64,000 bases of DNA from Ruminococcus sp. (lineage in GTDB: Bacteria; Bacillota; Clostridia; Oscillospirales; Ruminococcaceae). Of this stretch, positions 17,801 to 27,369 are shown piece by piece (position 1 is the stretch's first letter; each line of letters opens with the position of its first letter). Location of the stretch: NCBI GenBank assembly GCA_017961625.1, contig JAGCWY010000056.1, forward strand, positions 1-64,000, in the 5' to 3' direction. The translations under genes were made by a program, and so were the position numbers. Below the pieces are notes generated by a model. It did no database searches. It was not told the DNA's origin and saw nothing but the letters and a program-made list of their open reading frames with translations.

Positions 17801-18439
17801 ATGAAATCAGTTCTGATAATAGGCGCCGGTCAGTTCGGCATACATATTGCAAGGCGTATGTCTCAGCTCCGCTGCGAGATAATGGCTGTTGACAGTGAGG
17901 AGGAGCGTATCAACACCATACTCCCCTTAGTCACCAGCGCTCAGATAGGCGACAGCACTAACGCGGATTTTATGCGCAGTCTTGGCATACCCGACTATGA
18001 TGTCTGCATAGTTACCATAAGCGACAGCTTTCAGGATTCGCTGGAGACGACGGCTCTTCTCAAGGAGCTAGGTGCACGTAAGGTGATCTCTCGTGCGCAG
18101 AACGATGTACAGGAAAAGTTCCTTCTCCGCAACGGAGCCGACGAGACCGTATACCCAGAAAAACAGACTGCTGTACGACTTGCCACAAAGGAGGCGTCTG
18201 ACGATATCCTCGATGTGTTCCAACTAGACCACGACATCAATATCTACGAGGTACGCGTGCCGAAGTCATGGAACAACAGATCTATTGCAGAGCTCGATAT
18301 CCGCAAGAAGCACCACCTGAATATAATAGCAGTACGCGTATCAGATCAGCTCGTCGTACCCATGCCTGACATGGTGTTACATGCCGATGACGCCATACTG
18401 CTCCTCGGCAACATAAAAGATATACAGAAAGCATTATAA
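17801..18439 (+). CDS. ktrA: K+ uptake regulatory subunit, TrkA/KtrA family
   Basis: 212 residues with an N-terminal Rossmann RCK domain (IIGAGQFGIHIARRM, then the conserved acidic VDSEEERI and the GDSTN motif) and a C-terminal TrkA_C domain (about 135-212, ISELDIRKKHHLNIIAV-type). It forms the nucleotide- and probably c-di-AMP-sensing gating ring for the KtrB partner directly upstream. Length and domain order are standard. Ribosome site AGGAG is eight bases from ATG. Confidence 0.93.
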   Translation: MKSVLIIGAGQFGIHIARRMSQLRCEIMAVDSEEERINTILPLVTSAQIGDSTNADFMRSLGIPDYDVCIVTISDSFQDSLETTALLKELGARKVISRAQNDVQEKFLLRNGADETVYPEKQTAVRLATKEASDDILDVFQLDHDINIYEVRVPKSWNNRSIAELDIRKKHHLNIIAVRVSDQLVVPMPDMVLHADDAILLLGNIKDIQKAL

Positions 18440-18440
18440 T

Positions 18441-18478
18441 AAAAGATACCCCGAACTTGTTGCAGAGTTCGGGGTATC
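18441..18478. terminator. Bidirectional terminator between ktrA and the lipoprotein gene
   Basis: GATACCCCGAACT (18445-18457) pairs perfectly with AGTTCGGGGTATC (18466-18478). A-rich sequence on the left gives a U-run for the leftward gene; the rightward side has only a weak T-run. Confidence 0.85.
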
Positions 18479-18542
18479 TCTATTAAATCTATTTTACTTA
18501 AAGGAGTTGGGGGGTACCTTTAAATAAAGCAGCAAATTTATG

Positions 18543-19289
18543 TCAGCCGATAGTCTCGATTATACTTTCCATGTCGGCTGCAGCATTTCCTGTGGCATTT
18601 ATTACCATTATGAAATTATCGTCAATCCTTCTTGCGTAAACAACATTGTCGTTGAGCACGCCTGTTCTGACGGCTTTTATGTATTCCTGACCACCTATAC
18701 TTACGTTCTCTATGGTGTGCTCAACTGGATCTCCGCTTTTTTTGTAGTCCTCCTCAAAGCGCCTGTTCAGGAATTCTTCGGCGGGCATATCCGGAGTAAG
18801 TGGACATCTGAGCCTTACGTTATAGAACCATACATTTATCCTTCCGCCCATATCGCTATAGCAGACCTCTGCGTCCTCGATGCCTGTAAAATATATCTCT
18901 TTATCCCTCTCATTCATGAATCTGGTTGGCATCATATAGTCTGTATAGACTTCCTCAGCGTCAAGAAGTTGAGCACCCTCGGGAGCAGTGAGCCTAATGC
19001 CGGCATATTCCGAGGTATATACCCTTCCATCCACAACCCCGTTAGAAAAGGCTGTTCCAGCGACTGTATCCGCATAAGAAACGATATCGAACGAACTTCC
19101 GTCCTGTTCGCTACCGGCAGCGTTATCTGCTGTAATTGAGTTCTTTTCAGAATCTGCAGCCGCAGTTACAGCGTTTGCCGCTTCAGAAGCCGAATCATAC
19201 GTATCCTGATCTGTATTCACCTGTCTGTCGCATGACGGAAGCACACAAACCGCTGCTGCAAGCGCTGTAATGATAGCTGTCTTTTTCAT
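18543..19289 (-). CDS. Lipoprotein of unknown function (paralogue of 45946-46776)
   Basis: About 248 residues. Start at 19289, giving a classic lipoprotein signal with lipobox LPSC; an upstream GTG at 19319 would precede the Shine-Dalgarno sequence. A Ser/Ala/Asp-rich linker leads to a globular domain of about 160 residues. This shares TSEYAGI.LTAPEG, EVYTDYMMPTRFMNE, a GGxEY motif and the ending VYARRIDDNFIMVI with the protein at 45946-46776, so the two are paralogues. The family is unknown to me. It has its own terminator and stands alone between ktrA and glycerate kinase. Confidence 0.8.
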   Translation of the reverse strand: MKKTAIITALAAAVCVLPSCDRQVNTDQDTYDSASEAANAVTAAADSEKNSITADNAAGSEQDGSSFDIVSYADTVAGTAFSNGVVDGRVYTSEYAGIRLTAPEGAQLLDAEEVYTDYMMPTRFMNERDKEIYFTGIEDAEVCYSDMGGRINVWFYNVRLRCPLTPDMPAEEFLNRRFEEDYKKSGDPVEHTIENVSIGGQEYIKAVRTGVLNDNVVYARRIDDNFIMVINATGNAAADMESIIETIG

Positions 19290-19429
19290 ATATATTATAT
19301 CTTCCTTTTGTTTTTTCACGACTCTTTTGCCGCTCTAATAATATATACGAAACATGAAAACCATTTCAGACATAAATAATAAAAAAATTCAAATTGAATT
19401 TACGAAGAGAAAAAATATTAGCTGTTATT

Positions 19430-20575
19430 TCATATAATACCAGAAAACAACTTTATCGTCCGGAATACCTGCTCAACCGTATCGGCAAGATTATTGCAGG
19501 CATTTGTCCTGTCCATTGCCTGCTCAAGGGTGGTGACCTGCCTCAGCACCGGAAAATATGCGTCAATGCCACTTTTATTTAAAAGCTCAGCTCCTCTTCG
19601 GACTGCACCGCAGAAGGCTATTACAGGCTTGCCATACCTCCTAGCTGTCCTTGCTATGCATATCGGCGCTTTTCCCATAGCGGTCTGGTTGTCAAGACAC
19701 CCCTCCCCAGTTATTACTATGTCGGCTGTCTCTATCTCCGCCTTAAGACCTGTTTCACTCATGATGAGGTCGGCTCCGGATACAAGTACGGCGTTCAAAT
19801 AGTACATAAGTGCAAATCCAAGCCCTCCTGCTGCGCCTGTTCCCGGAGCATCAATAGAAGCAGCTGGAGCATACTGTCTTGTGAGATCTGCATAGCGGCG
19901 GAGATATCCGTCCATAATACGCACGTCTTTGATGTCAGCTCCCTTCTGAGGTGCAAACACCGCGCTGCATCCATTGTCTCCGCAGAGGGGATTTGTAACG
20001 TCGCACGCAACACGGAAGCTGCACTTTCTCAGCTCAGGTACGACATTATCTGCGTTTATGCTTTCCAGCTGAGAAAGACCTTCCGCACCAAATCCTATCT
20101 GATATCCTTTTTTGTCGAGCAGATCGAAGCCAAGGGCTTGTAGGCAGCCGCTGCCTCCGTCGTTCGTAGCGCTGCCACCTATACCGATGATAAAGCTACG
20201 GCAGCCCTGCCGTATGGCATCAAGTATCAGCTCCCCCGTACCAAATGTAGTTGTATACATAGGGTCGCGCTCCTCTTCACTGAGCAGAGGAAGTCCCGAA
20301 GCTGCTGCCATTTCGATAACGGCGGTATTGCTGGGAAGTATTCCATAAGACGCACTAATCCGCCTGCCCAGCGGATCGGTCACTTCTACTGTACGAAACC
20401 TGCCGTTAAGTCCGGAAACAAGCGCTTTCACCGTGCCCTCGCCGCCATCAGCAACAGGTTTTATCACGGCCTCAGCGTCTGGGAAAACGCGGCGCAGCCC
20501 CTCAGCCGCAGCCATTCCCGCCTCCACAGAAGTAATACTGCCCTTGAATGAATCTATTGCAATAACTGCTCTCAT
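19430..20575 (-). CDS. glxK: Glycerate 2-kinase
   Basis: 381 residues, full length for the GckA/GlxK family (PF02595). Visible motifs: IAIDSFKGSITSVEAG at the N-terminus, KPVADGGEGTV, IGIGGSATNDGGSG for nucleotide binding, GAAGGLGFAL, and VITGEGCLDNQTAMGKAP. It phosphorylates D-glycerate with ATP and feeds 2-phosphoglycerate into glycolysis. ATG at 20575 is preferred (GAGGTG nine bases upstream); a GTG at 20587 overlaps that site. It stands alone, with divergent promoters shared with the next operon. Confidence 0.93.
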   Translation of the reverse strand: MRAVIAIDSFKGSITSVEAGMAAAEGLRRVFPDAEAVIKPVADGGEGTVKALVSGLNGRFRTVEVTDPLGRRISASYGILPSNTAVIEMAAASGLPLLSEEERDPMYTTTFGTGELILDAIRQGCRSFIIGIGGSATNDGGSGCLQALGFDLLDKKGYQIGFGAEGLSQLESINADNVVPELRKCSFRVACDVTNPLCGDNGCSAVFAPQKGADIKDVRIMDGYLRRYADLTRQYAPAASIDAPGTGAAGGLGFALMYYLNAVLVSGADLIMSETGLKAEIETADIVITGEGCLDNQTAMGKAPICIARTARRYGKPVIAFCGAVRRGAELLNKSGIDAYFPVLRQVTTLEQAMDRTNACNNLADTVEQVFRTIKLFSGII

Positions 20576-20723
20576 TTTTTCTATCACCTCTAATATATTA
20601 TAACATCTACCAGCAGTATTGTAAATGCTCTACGGGTGTGTTATAATTAGTGTGTCTTCAAAAACAATTTGCATGGCATATTAATTGATGCCAGGCTCAT
20701 TTTATCCGATACAGAGGTGGATA

Positions 20724-21170
20724 ATGAAAATATTTATTGACGCCGACGGCTGTCCTGTGGTAGGCATCGCAGTTCGTACAGCAGTAAAATACGACGTAGA
20801 ATGTACCATAATATGTGACACGGCGCATTCTATAAAGTATGAGGGTGCGAAAACCATAACAGTCGGCAAAGGAGCGGACAGTGCAGACCTCCGCCTGGTG
20901 AACCTTGTAAGCGCAGGCGATATCGCCGTAACTCAGGACTACGGTCTTGCGGCTATGTGCCTGAGTAGAAAAGCAGTCGTGCTCAATCAGGACGGCCGGC
21001 GATATACCGAGGACAATATCTCAGGGCTTCTCGAATTTCGCGCAGTCTCCGCAAAAATACGCAGGAGTGGCGGTCGTACCAAGGGTATGCCAAAGCGCAC
21101 CCCTCAGCAGGACAAGGACTTTGAAAGAGCTCTCAACGAGCTGATAGGAGAAAAAAATGAAGATACTTAA
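20724..21170 (+). CDS. YaiI/YqxD family protein (DUF188)
   Basis: 148 residues. FIDADGCPV at the start, the VTQDYGLA motif and the C-terminal KGMPKRTPQQDKDFE are diagnostic of the UPF0178 family, which has a PIN-like fold with conserved acidic residues; its function is not established. Start chosen at 20724 with GAGGTGG just upstream, matching the family N-terminus; earlier in-frame ATGs add residues not in the family. First gene of a three-gene overlapping operon. Confidence 0.88.
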   Translation: MKIFIDADGCPVVGIAVRTAVKYDVECTIICDTAHSIKYEGAKTITVGKGADSADLRLVNLVSAGDIAVTQDYGLAAMCLSRKAVVLNQDGRRYTEDNISGLLEFRAVSAKIRRSGGRTKGMPKRTPQQDKDFERALNELIGEKNEDT

Positions 21171-21687
21171 TCTGCACGGCTTCATGGGTGAAGCCGATAA
21201 CAAGAATTACAAGGCTCTTTGCGGACTTATTTCTGCGGATGACATTATTTCTCCGCAGCTCAGATATATGGAGACCTCTCCGTCAGAGCTGCTCAGTCAG
21301 CTTGCAAATATCGCTGGAAATAAGGAGCTAATTCTCGTCGGACAGAGCCTCGGAGGCTGGTATGCTGATAAGCTAAGCCGTAGACTCGGACGTCCCTGCA
21401 TACTTACAAATCCCTGTTACTATCCTCACGAGCTGGAACTGATAACTTCCTCCGGTATACCAGCTGATTTTACAAATCAGTATCGGCTACTTACAGACAG
21501 CAGCATGAACGAACACGCATACACGATTTGCAGCGACAGCGATACGTTACTCCCCGACAATCTCGAAAACTGCATAAAACTGTCCTTGACTGTAAAAAGA
21601 GTTCACGGAAGCCACAGTACTATCGAGGATATCAGTGTTCATCTTTCGGATATGCTCCGAGCAATAAGACTGGACTGTTTGATATGA
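21157..21687 (+). CDS. YqiA-like alpha/beta-hydrolase
   Basis: 176 residues. MKILNLHGFMG supplies the oxyanion strand and LVGQSLGGWYADKLS the nucleophile elbow GxSxGG, with Ser in position. NPCYYP and the C-terminal HGSHSTIED (likely catalytic His) complete the UPF0227/YqiA pattern. YqiA proteins are small cytoplasmic esterases of unclear natural substrate. It begins within the last 14 bases of the DUF188 gene, with GGAG six bases before the ATG, and ends overlapping the next gene. Confidence 0.8.
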   Translation: MKILNLHGFMGEADNKNYKALCGLISADDIISPQLRYMETSPSELLSQLANIAGNKELILVGQSLGGWYADKLSRRLGRPCILTNPCYYPHELELITSSGIPADFTNQYRLLTDSSMNEHAYTICSDSDTLLPDNLENCIKLSLTVKRVHGSHSTIEDISVHLSDMLRAIRLDCLI

Positions 21688-22421
21688 AGGAAATAAACAT
21701 CATAGACGACGCTTTTGCTTATGGCGGCTTCACCTCTGGAAGCGAAGGTCTATGGACAAGAAATGAGGTAGACGATCCGCCGACCGGCGACTATACAGCT
21801 CTCAGCAGAAGGCTCGGCATCCCCCTATCAGGCTTTATACGCCCATATCAGGCAGGCGGCGACAGAGTTGAGACAGTGACCGCCCTTCACGGCGGCTCCG
21901 GAGTAATAAAGGATAATGAGCTCAGAATGGTCGATGGACTTGTTACTGCCGAAAAAGGGATAGTTCTCAGTGTTATTACTGCGGACTGCGTACCAGTGTA
22001 CCTAACCGACGCAGCAGCAGGTGTGATAGGTATTCTACACTGCGGTTGGAGATCGGCGGCAGGAAGAGCTCTCTGCAATACACTGGAACGCATGAATGAG
22101 CTCGGAGCCTCCCCTAATGATATTCATATCGCCGTCGGACCTCATATATGTCCCTGCTGCTATGAGGTGGGTGCGGAGGTGCTGGCTGAATACGAAAAAA
22201 TCTTTTCCACCGTAGAACTTAGAGCTCTTTTCACCAGACAGGGCAACAGGCTACATCTTGACCTTGGACAGGCGATACGCTCGGCTGCGATAGCAGAAGG
22301 TATACCTGACGGCAACATCATCTGCATAGATATATGCACCTGTCATGACAACTCCCTTTTCTCATACAGGCGTGGAGACAGAAGCAGACAGAACTTAGCC
22401 TATATCATGATAAAGCAATAA
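21684..22421 (+). CDS. pgeF: YfiH/PgeF-type purine nucleoside phosphorylase (multicopper laccase-fold)
   Basis: 245 residues. HGG, TADCVPVYLTD, LHCGWRSAAGR and GPHICPCCYEVG carry the conserved His/Cys zinc-site residues of the Cu-oxidase_4 family; the final FSYRRGD..RQNLAYI matches the usual C-terminus. Members were first called polyphenol oxidases, and later work assigns adenosine deaminase/phosphorylase activity or peptidoglycan amino-acid editing (PgeF). The ATG at 21684 overlaps the preceding TGA (ATGA), so translation is coupled; a longer in-frame reading from 21528 lies wholly inside the previous gene and lacks family similarity. Confidence 0.88.
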   Translation: MKEINIIDDAFAYGGFTSGSEGLWTRNEVDDPPTGDYTALSRRLGIPLSGFIRPYQAGGDRVETVTALHGGSGVIKDNELRMVDGLVTAEKGIVLSVITADCVPVYLTDAAAGVIGILHCGWRSAAGRALCNTLERMNELGASPNDIHIAVGPHICPCCYEVGAEVLAEYEKIFSTVELRALFTRQGNRLHLDLGQAIRSAAIAEGIPDGNIICIDICTCHDNSLFSYRRGDRSRQNLAYIMIKQ

Positions 22422-22430
22422 AATATAAAA

Positions 22431-22458
22431 AATGCCCGGCGCACTGACGGGCATTTTT
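22431..22458 (+). terminator. Terminator after the pgeF-like gene
   Basis: AATGCCCG (22431-22438) pairs with CGGGCATT (22448-22455), followed by T's. Confidence 0.9.
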
Positions 22459-22492
22459 GTTATATATCCTCTTTCTGTGAGCACAGACGGCT

Positions 22493-24286
22493 TTAGCCGC
22501 TTGCAGCCTTATTCCTGTACATCTCGTGAATACTTCCCTTTTCGCTGATGCGAAGGTCGTTTATGTAAAAGCTTCTCCCTATTTGTAATGCAAGGAACTC
22601 TCCTCTGCTGAAAATATCCTCGGTAAGCTCAGAGAGCAGTATACCATATATGCGATCACTATAAAATATCGGGAAGGCGGCAAAGCCCTTGCATTTTGAA
22701 GAGAGCTCGTTCCTTGTGAATATGTCGGACAGCAGACAGTCCTGTCTCTCATTTGCAAGTATATACATATCCCCAGATTTAATAACACAGTAAAGTCTTA
22801 TATGCTTTGGAAATACTAACTCCTCAGTCCTTGAATACACCACTGCCTCATTAAAGACGTATATGACAGAGTTCTTCAGTCCGAGCTTACTTATAGAATG
22901 TGCTATGCTGTCATTCTTAAGGTCAATTGTTCCATCATCCACCATGTCGGCGATAAGGAAATCATGGAATTTCTCTCTCATATCGATGAGGTACGAAATC
23001 TGTTTTATGCTCCGCTCTGAAATTGAAATGATAGCCTTATCCTTCATTCGCGAGAAAAGGCGATTCACCATTACATTAGCGGCAACAGAAACCTTTCCAG
23101 AATTCATACTGCTTTGCAGACGCTCGATACTCTTTATTAGCTTTGCAGCGTCGGTATAGTTCATGGCTCCCTTTTCAAAGAAAATATCTATGAGTATGCA
23201 TATCTCATTATAGGATTCAAGGCTCATATACTTCCGCTTCTGTGAGAGAAGTATCCTCGATATGAACTCGTAGAAAAGCCTTTTCAGATTGACGTTTTCC
23301 CTGCGCATATACTCGTTTTTATACCTGTAGAAGCAGTCATCAAACATACGGTATATGAAGGAGGGATCGCCCTTTGTCATTTCCGTTGCGGAATAATCAT
23401 ACATCTCGTAGAAAAGGGATTCACGTCCGTAAAGCCTTGTCTGAACAAGTGCAGAACCATTCTCGATACCGTTGAACTTATCTATGAGCAGTTCAAGAGC
23501 CTTCTGACCGAGGGTACAGCTGTCACAGCCAATAGACGACAAAGACGGTATCATTTCAGAAGCCATTCGGGTATTGTCAAATCCAAAAACAAGTATGTTC
23601 CTGCCGGGAACAAGCCCCCTTTCCTCCATAGCAACATACAAGCCCTTTGCAGCTGCGTCGGTGACGCAAAATATCGCTTGTGCATCAGGATTCCTGTCAA
23701 GGAGCTTTCCTGCCTCTTCGACACAGTTCTCGGACATATCCGTATTTATAAAATTTTTTTCGGAAAAGGCTATTCCGTTCTCCTCAAGACATCTTATGAA
23801 TATTTCCTTTCTCAGAATAGAGTCAAGATTGTCAACTCTTCCGCCCAGCATACATAACCTAGAAAGTCCGTCTATATTCACTAAGTAATCTACCGCTTCA
23901 CGGATACCGCTCTCGTTATCATAGCTGACAGTCGTAACGTTTTCTATGTCAGTAGCGATAAATACATTCGGCACCTTTTTGAAATCAGCTATAAGACTTT
24001 CATCTATAGTATTTCTCTTATTGCTGCTGAGATTACCGATATGTACTATAAAACCGTCAAAATTGCACACCTCTCCTAGTTTCAGTATCGTATTGTAGAC
24101 CTCGTTGTAAGCACATATATCGTCATAAGGCAACTCGGGATTATAGTACCTTCCAGGCAGTACCACTAGCCTGATATCCTTGTTCTCAGGTATTGCCTCC
24201 ATTACGTTACTGATAAGCTCCTTTGAAAAATCCGCAAAAATATCCTCCAATACCATACCGACAACGGTTATGTTTTTTCCCTTCAT
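22493..24286 (-). CDS. LacI-like periplasmic-binding-fold sensor with GAF-like C-terminus
   Basis: 597 residues, no signal peptide or membrane segment. Residues 1-290 follow the LacI/GalR effector-binding (Peripla_BP_3) fold (NITVVGMVLEDIFADFSKELI, GFIVHIGNLSS, AIFCVTDAAAKGLYVAMEERG, NILVFGFDNTRMASEMIPSLSSI) but there is no helix-turn-helix before it. The middle is helical; about 460-590 looks like a GAF domain (FAAFPIFYSDRIYGILLSEL). It lies 20 bases behind the FIST-EAL gene in the same operon. In related Clostridia such binding-fold modules are joined to GGDEF domains; here the output domain is absent, so it may act as a ligand-sensing partner of the phosphodiesterase. That role is inference. 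Confidence 0.65.
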   Translation of the reverse strand: MKGKNITVVGMVLEDIFADFSKELISNVMEAIPENKDIRLVVLPGRYYNPELPYDDICAYNEVYNTILKLGEVCNFDGFIVHIGNLSSNKRNTIDESLIADFKKVPNVFIATDIENVTTVSYDNESGIREAVDYLVNIDGLSRLCMLGGRVDNLDSILRKEIFIRCLEENGIAFSEKNFINTDMSENCVEEAGKLLDRNPDAQAIFCVTDAAAKGLYVAMEERGLVPGRNILVFGFDNTRMASEMIPSLSSIGCDSCTLGQKALELLIDKFNGIENGSALVQTRLYGRESLFYEMYDYSATEMTKGDPSFIYRMFDDCFYRYKNEYMRRENVNLKRLFYEFISRILLSQKRKYMSLESYNEICILIDIFFEKGAMNYTDAAKLIKSIERLQSSMNSGKVSVAANVMVNRLFSRMKDKAIISISERSIKQISYLIDMREKFHDFLIADMVDDGTIDLKNDSIAHSISKLGLKNSVIYVFNEAVVYSRTEELVFPKHIRLYCVIKSGDMYILANERQDCLLSDIFTRNELSSKCKGFAAFPIFYSDRIYGILLSELTEDIFSRGEFLALQIGRSFYINDLRISEKGSIHEMYRNKAASG

Positions 24287-24306
24287 TCACACACCCCCCA
24301 CTGTCA

Positions 24307-26910
24307 TCAAATATCGGGACTCGGCTTTGAAAAGAGATAGCCCTGAGAATAATCAATGCCAAAATCAAGAAGTATCTTCTGTATATCTTCATTTTCTACA
24401 AATTCGGCTATTATACTGAAACTATTCTTGCTGAGCTTTTTCCAGTTCGATATGAGCGCTATCAGATTCGCAGACTTCTCGTCCTCGCAGCATTTTTTTA
24501 CTATGGAACCGTCTATCTTAAGATAATCACAATTGATCCTTGCGATGTGAAGGAGGTTTGAAAAGCCGCTGCCAAAATCGTCTATAGCTATCTGGGCACC
24601 GTAATCATGTATTCTGTCCACGAATTTTACTAATTCGTCATAGTTGTCGATATCCTCGTTTTCCAGTATCTCAAAGACAAAGTTCTCAGGATGCTTTGCA
24701 GTCGAAAGAAATTCATAGATATAGTCTATTATCTCGGAATTCTTGATATCACGTATGGAAAGATTGAGACTGACACTTTTATCTTCAATGTCCCTGAATT
24801 TATCAAACACCTTTTTTATCATTATACTCGATATTGAGTCGTACAGAAGTCCGTAGGAACGCGCCACGGGAAGAAAGCTTCCTGGGTAGTATACAGTTCC
24901 CTTTTCGTCTTCCAGCCTCATAAGCGATTCATAATGATGTATGCGTTTTTTCTTGTTATCATATATACCCTGAAAATAAGGTATGACCTTATCATGGGAA
25001 ACGGCATAGTTTATGACGTTCACCATATGATAGCGTTCACGTATGCTTTCCTCGTCAAGCTGGTCCACCCTTGCGCTGCGTACATAGAACTGTATGTTTT
25101 TCTGCATCATCTCCACTCGGGCTGAGTAGTACGCAGGCATAAGGTTGTCAACGGTGCAGTCATCCAGCACGCAGAACATGGGTACTATAGCGATATATTC
25201 CTCTGTGACCTCAAACAGCTGTCTCTGAAGCTGCTCCATATCCCTTGCGAATTCCGAAAGAGATACTATATACGACGGAGCACTTATGGCTAGATGCCAC
25301 TTGCCGAGCGAATAGATAGAATAATTCTTTTTCTTGGCAAAGCGTATACAGTTTGACAGATAGTTCTTGTGAGTTATATTTATAAGATGCTTCGAAAATA
25401 CGGTTTCCATGCTGGAAGTCTCAAATACGTTTATCATGCAGACACGGTCATAGTCCTTAGTCTGTATATCCATATTCAGAGCGGCACCGTTATGTATATC
25501 GCCGCTGTCGGAATACAGCAGCTTCATCTCACAGTCGCGCACAAAAGTCCTGAGAGCCTCTGCTGAAACGGTAAGCTTAGTTTTTGAAAACTGGGTCTCT
25601 ATATCGCAGAGGTACTCCAGCAGCTCGCGGTTATCCTCCGCAAGGGAATCCGCAAATGAGAAGGCGTAGGGATTATAGTCCTGAGTGCACATCTCTTCGC
25701 CGATGACTGCCACTGCAAATGTGCAGTTAGCAAAGCAGTTCCTGCCGTTAACGTTTGTTATCTCACCGTCAGTAATGCAGCCGCATATATTGGTATTCTC
25801 GTATATCGAAAGCTCCCATTTAACGCAGTTGGAGTATACCATTGAACGTGACATACAGGAATAGCCGAATATGGTCTCCGCCTTCTCAAAATTCTCGATA
25901 TGCCTGAATAGGCTCTGATTATCGGAGATTATCTTTCTGTCATATACAAAGCCTCGTCTTATCTTCTTCCCCGGCACAACATTATGATTGGCATTTATCA
26001 TACTCCGCTTGATATACTTGTCAATATCGGGGTGAGCAGCATAGAAAGCCGCATTTATTGGAGAGGATTCGTCAAATTTCTCGCTTATGCTGACATTGTC
26101 GGAATACCGCATAACTATGGGTATCTCCTCCGCGTCAGAGTATACATAAGGGAAAAGATTGGTGATTTCGGGCTTTTCCTTTATCTTATCACCTATTCCT
26201 AAGAGGAAGCTATCAGCTGCATCCATGCCGTCGATGCCGAGTATACAGGTACCGAAGGTGTCAGTTATTACTGTTTCCTGTCCTATAGCCTGTGCTCCCG
26301 TTGCACAGGAGCTGTAGCTCTCAACCTTTTCACCGCTTATGGACGCAACGATGACACCTTTATCCGTCCAGCCGTATTCGTCGAATATGAAACCTGAATT
26401 TTGGAAACGCTTCAATGTGAATTCCGATGTATTGGCAATACCGCCTATCATCGGCACACCTGGCATGTAATCGTTGCATTTTTCCACAAAACTGTAGACA
26501 TCAAGATATCTAACTGTCAGGAACGTGAGCATAAGCTTCGTGTCATCTTCCCAAACAGCGTCCCTGACCTTTTGGCACAGTTCATCGGGAGGAACAGGCA
26601 TATCGAAACTATCAAATGTCGGTATTCTTGCCACCTTTACCCTTGCATCAGTCATCTGAGTTACGGATACAACGCACTGGTTCTGGAAAAATTTACCCCA
26701 ACAGATAGTTGACGAAGTGCTCGTTCCGAAAATATGCGCTCCCGGTACGATGTTCGCTATGAATCTCGCAAGATCCACCGCCTCGTCCTCAAGGTGTATC
26801 GCTGTGTGTATCCTTATAAAGATATCCCCGTTTTTCGGGTCAAGCATAAGCTGACTGAAGGATTTTGCAAGTCTTGCTTTGGATATATATTGAAAGTTCC
26901 ACGTAAACAT
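24307..26910 (-). CDS. FIST sensor - EAL cyclic-di-GMP phosphodiesterase
   Basis: 867 residues, cytoplasmic. The first 420 residues match FIST_N/FIST_C (HIFGTSTSSTICWG, PMIGGIANTSEFT, GVIVASISG, IFGYSCMSRSM, NTNICGCITDGEI), a sensor for small ligands. A poorly conserved GGDEF-like stretch follows (about 440-600). The EAL domain (about 630-865) keeps all key residues: ESLMRL, LNLSIRD, FEILENE, IDDFGSGFS, LKIDGS, AEFVENE and QGYLFSKP. So it should hydrolyse c-di-GMP under control of a cytoplasmic ligand. GGAGG lies six bases from the ATG. It leads the operon with the LacI-like sensor. Confidence 0.85.
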   Translation of the reverse strand: MFTWNFQYISKARLAKSFSQLMLDPKNGDIFIRIHTAIHLEDEAVDLARFIANIVPGAHIFGTSTSSTICWGKFFQNQCVVSVTQMTDARVKVARIPTFDSFDMPVPPDELCQKVRDAVWEDDTKLMLTFLTVRYLDVYSFVEKCNDYMPGVPMIGGIANTSEFTLKRFQNSGFIFDEYGWTDKGVIVASISGEKVESYSSCATGAQAIGQETVITDTFGTCILGIDGMDAADSFLLGIGDKIKEKPEITNLFPYVYSDAEEIPIVMRYSDNVSISEKFDESSPINAAFYAAHPDIDKYIKRSMINANHNVVPGKKIRRGFVYDRKIISDNQSLFRHIENFEKAETIFGYSCMSRSMVYSNCVKWELSIYENTNICGCITDGEITNVNGRNCFANCTFAVAVIGEEMCTQDYNPYAFSFADSLAEDNRELLEYLCDIETQFSKTKLTVSAEALRTFVRDCEMKLLYSDSGDIHNGAALNMDIQTKDYDRVCMINVFETSSMETVFSKHLINITHKNYLSNCIRFAKKKNYSIYSLGKWHLAISAPSYIVSLSEFARDMEQLQRQLFEVTEEYIAIVPMFCVLDDCTVDNLMPAYYSARVEMMQKNIQFYVRSARVDQLDEESIRERYHMVNVINYAVSHDKVIPYFQGIYDNKKKRIHHYESLMRLEDEKGTVYYPGSFLPVARSYGLLYDSISSIMIKKVFDKFRDIEDKSVSLNLSIRDIKNSEIIDYIYEFLSTAKHPENFVFEILENEDIDNYDELVKFVDRIHDYGAQIAIDDFGSGFSNLLHIARINCDYLKIDGSIVKKCCEDEKSANLIALISNWKKLSKNSFSIIAEFVENEDIQKILLDFGIDYSQGYLFSKPSPDI

Positions 26911-27287
26911 ACTATCCCTCCGAGCGGTATTCCTATTATATATTAAGAATTACGTTACTCTGATATGAACTGTAATTCGGTATTGTTGCAATTTCAAGAA
27001 CTGCCTACCATAAAGCGCAGTTTCATTCTTAAAAGATGCTTATTCACCTTATATTATATATCAATTAAACCAAATCAGCAATAACTACCGTCTTAAATTC
27101 ACTATTTGGAAATAATTTTAGTCATATACACCATGATATTAAATGCATAATTGTTCATTCTGACAATGAGGCTGATGTCCTTTTTCCCTTCATTGCTTAA
27201 ATTGCGCTCTCCAAAAGCTGTAAAATACTTACAGTGAGATTCCAGACAAAAAGCTGTATTACGCCAGTTATTGGCTCTTGCTAATTA
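26911..27287. other. Divergent intergenic region
   Basis: AT-rich sequence between the leftward FIST-EAL gene and the rightward dockerin protein. Apart from the promoter at 27288-27316 I see no gene or recognisable structured RNA. Confidence 0.3.
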
Positions 27288-27316
27288 TTGACATTTTTAA
27301 ATAAAAGATGTATAAT
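27288..27316 (+). promoter_or_regulatory. Consensus SigA promoter of the dockerin-LRR gene
   Basis: TTGACA (27288-27293), 17-bp spacer, TATAAT (27311-27316): an exact match to the vegetative consensus, which implies strong constitutive or repressor-controlled expression. Confidence 0.85.
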
Positions 27317-27369
27317 AAAATTGCTGTGTTCAACAGCAAAGTACTATTATTTATTCAGGAGGACACTAC

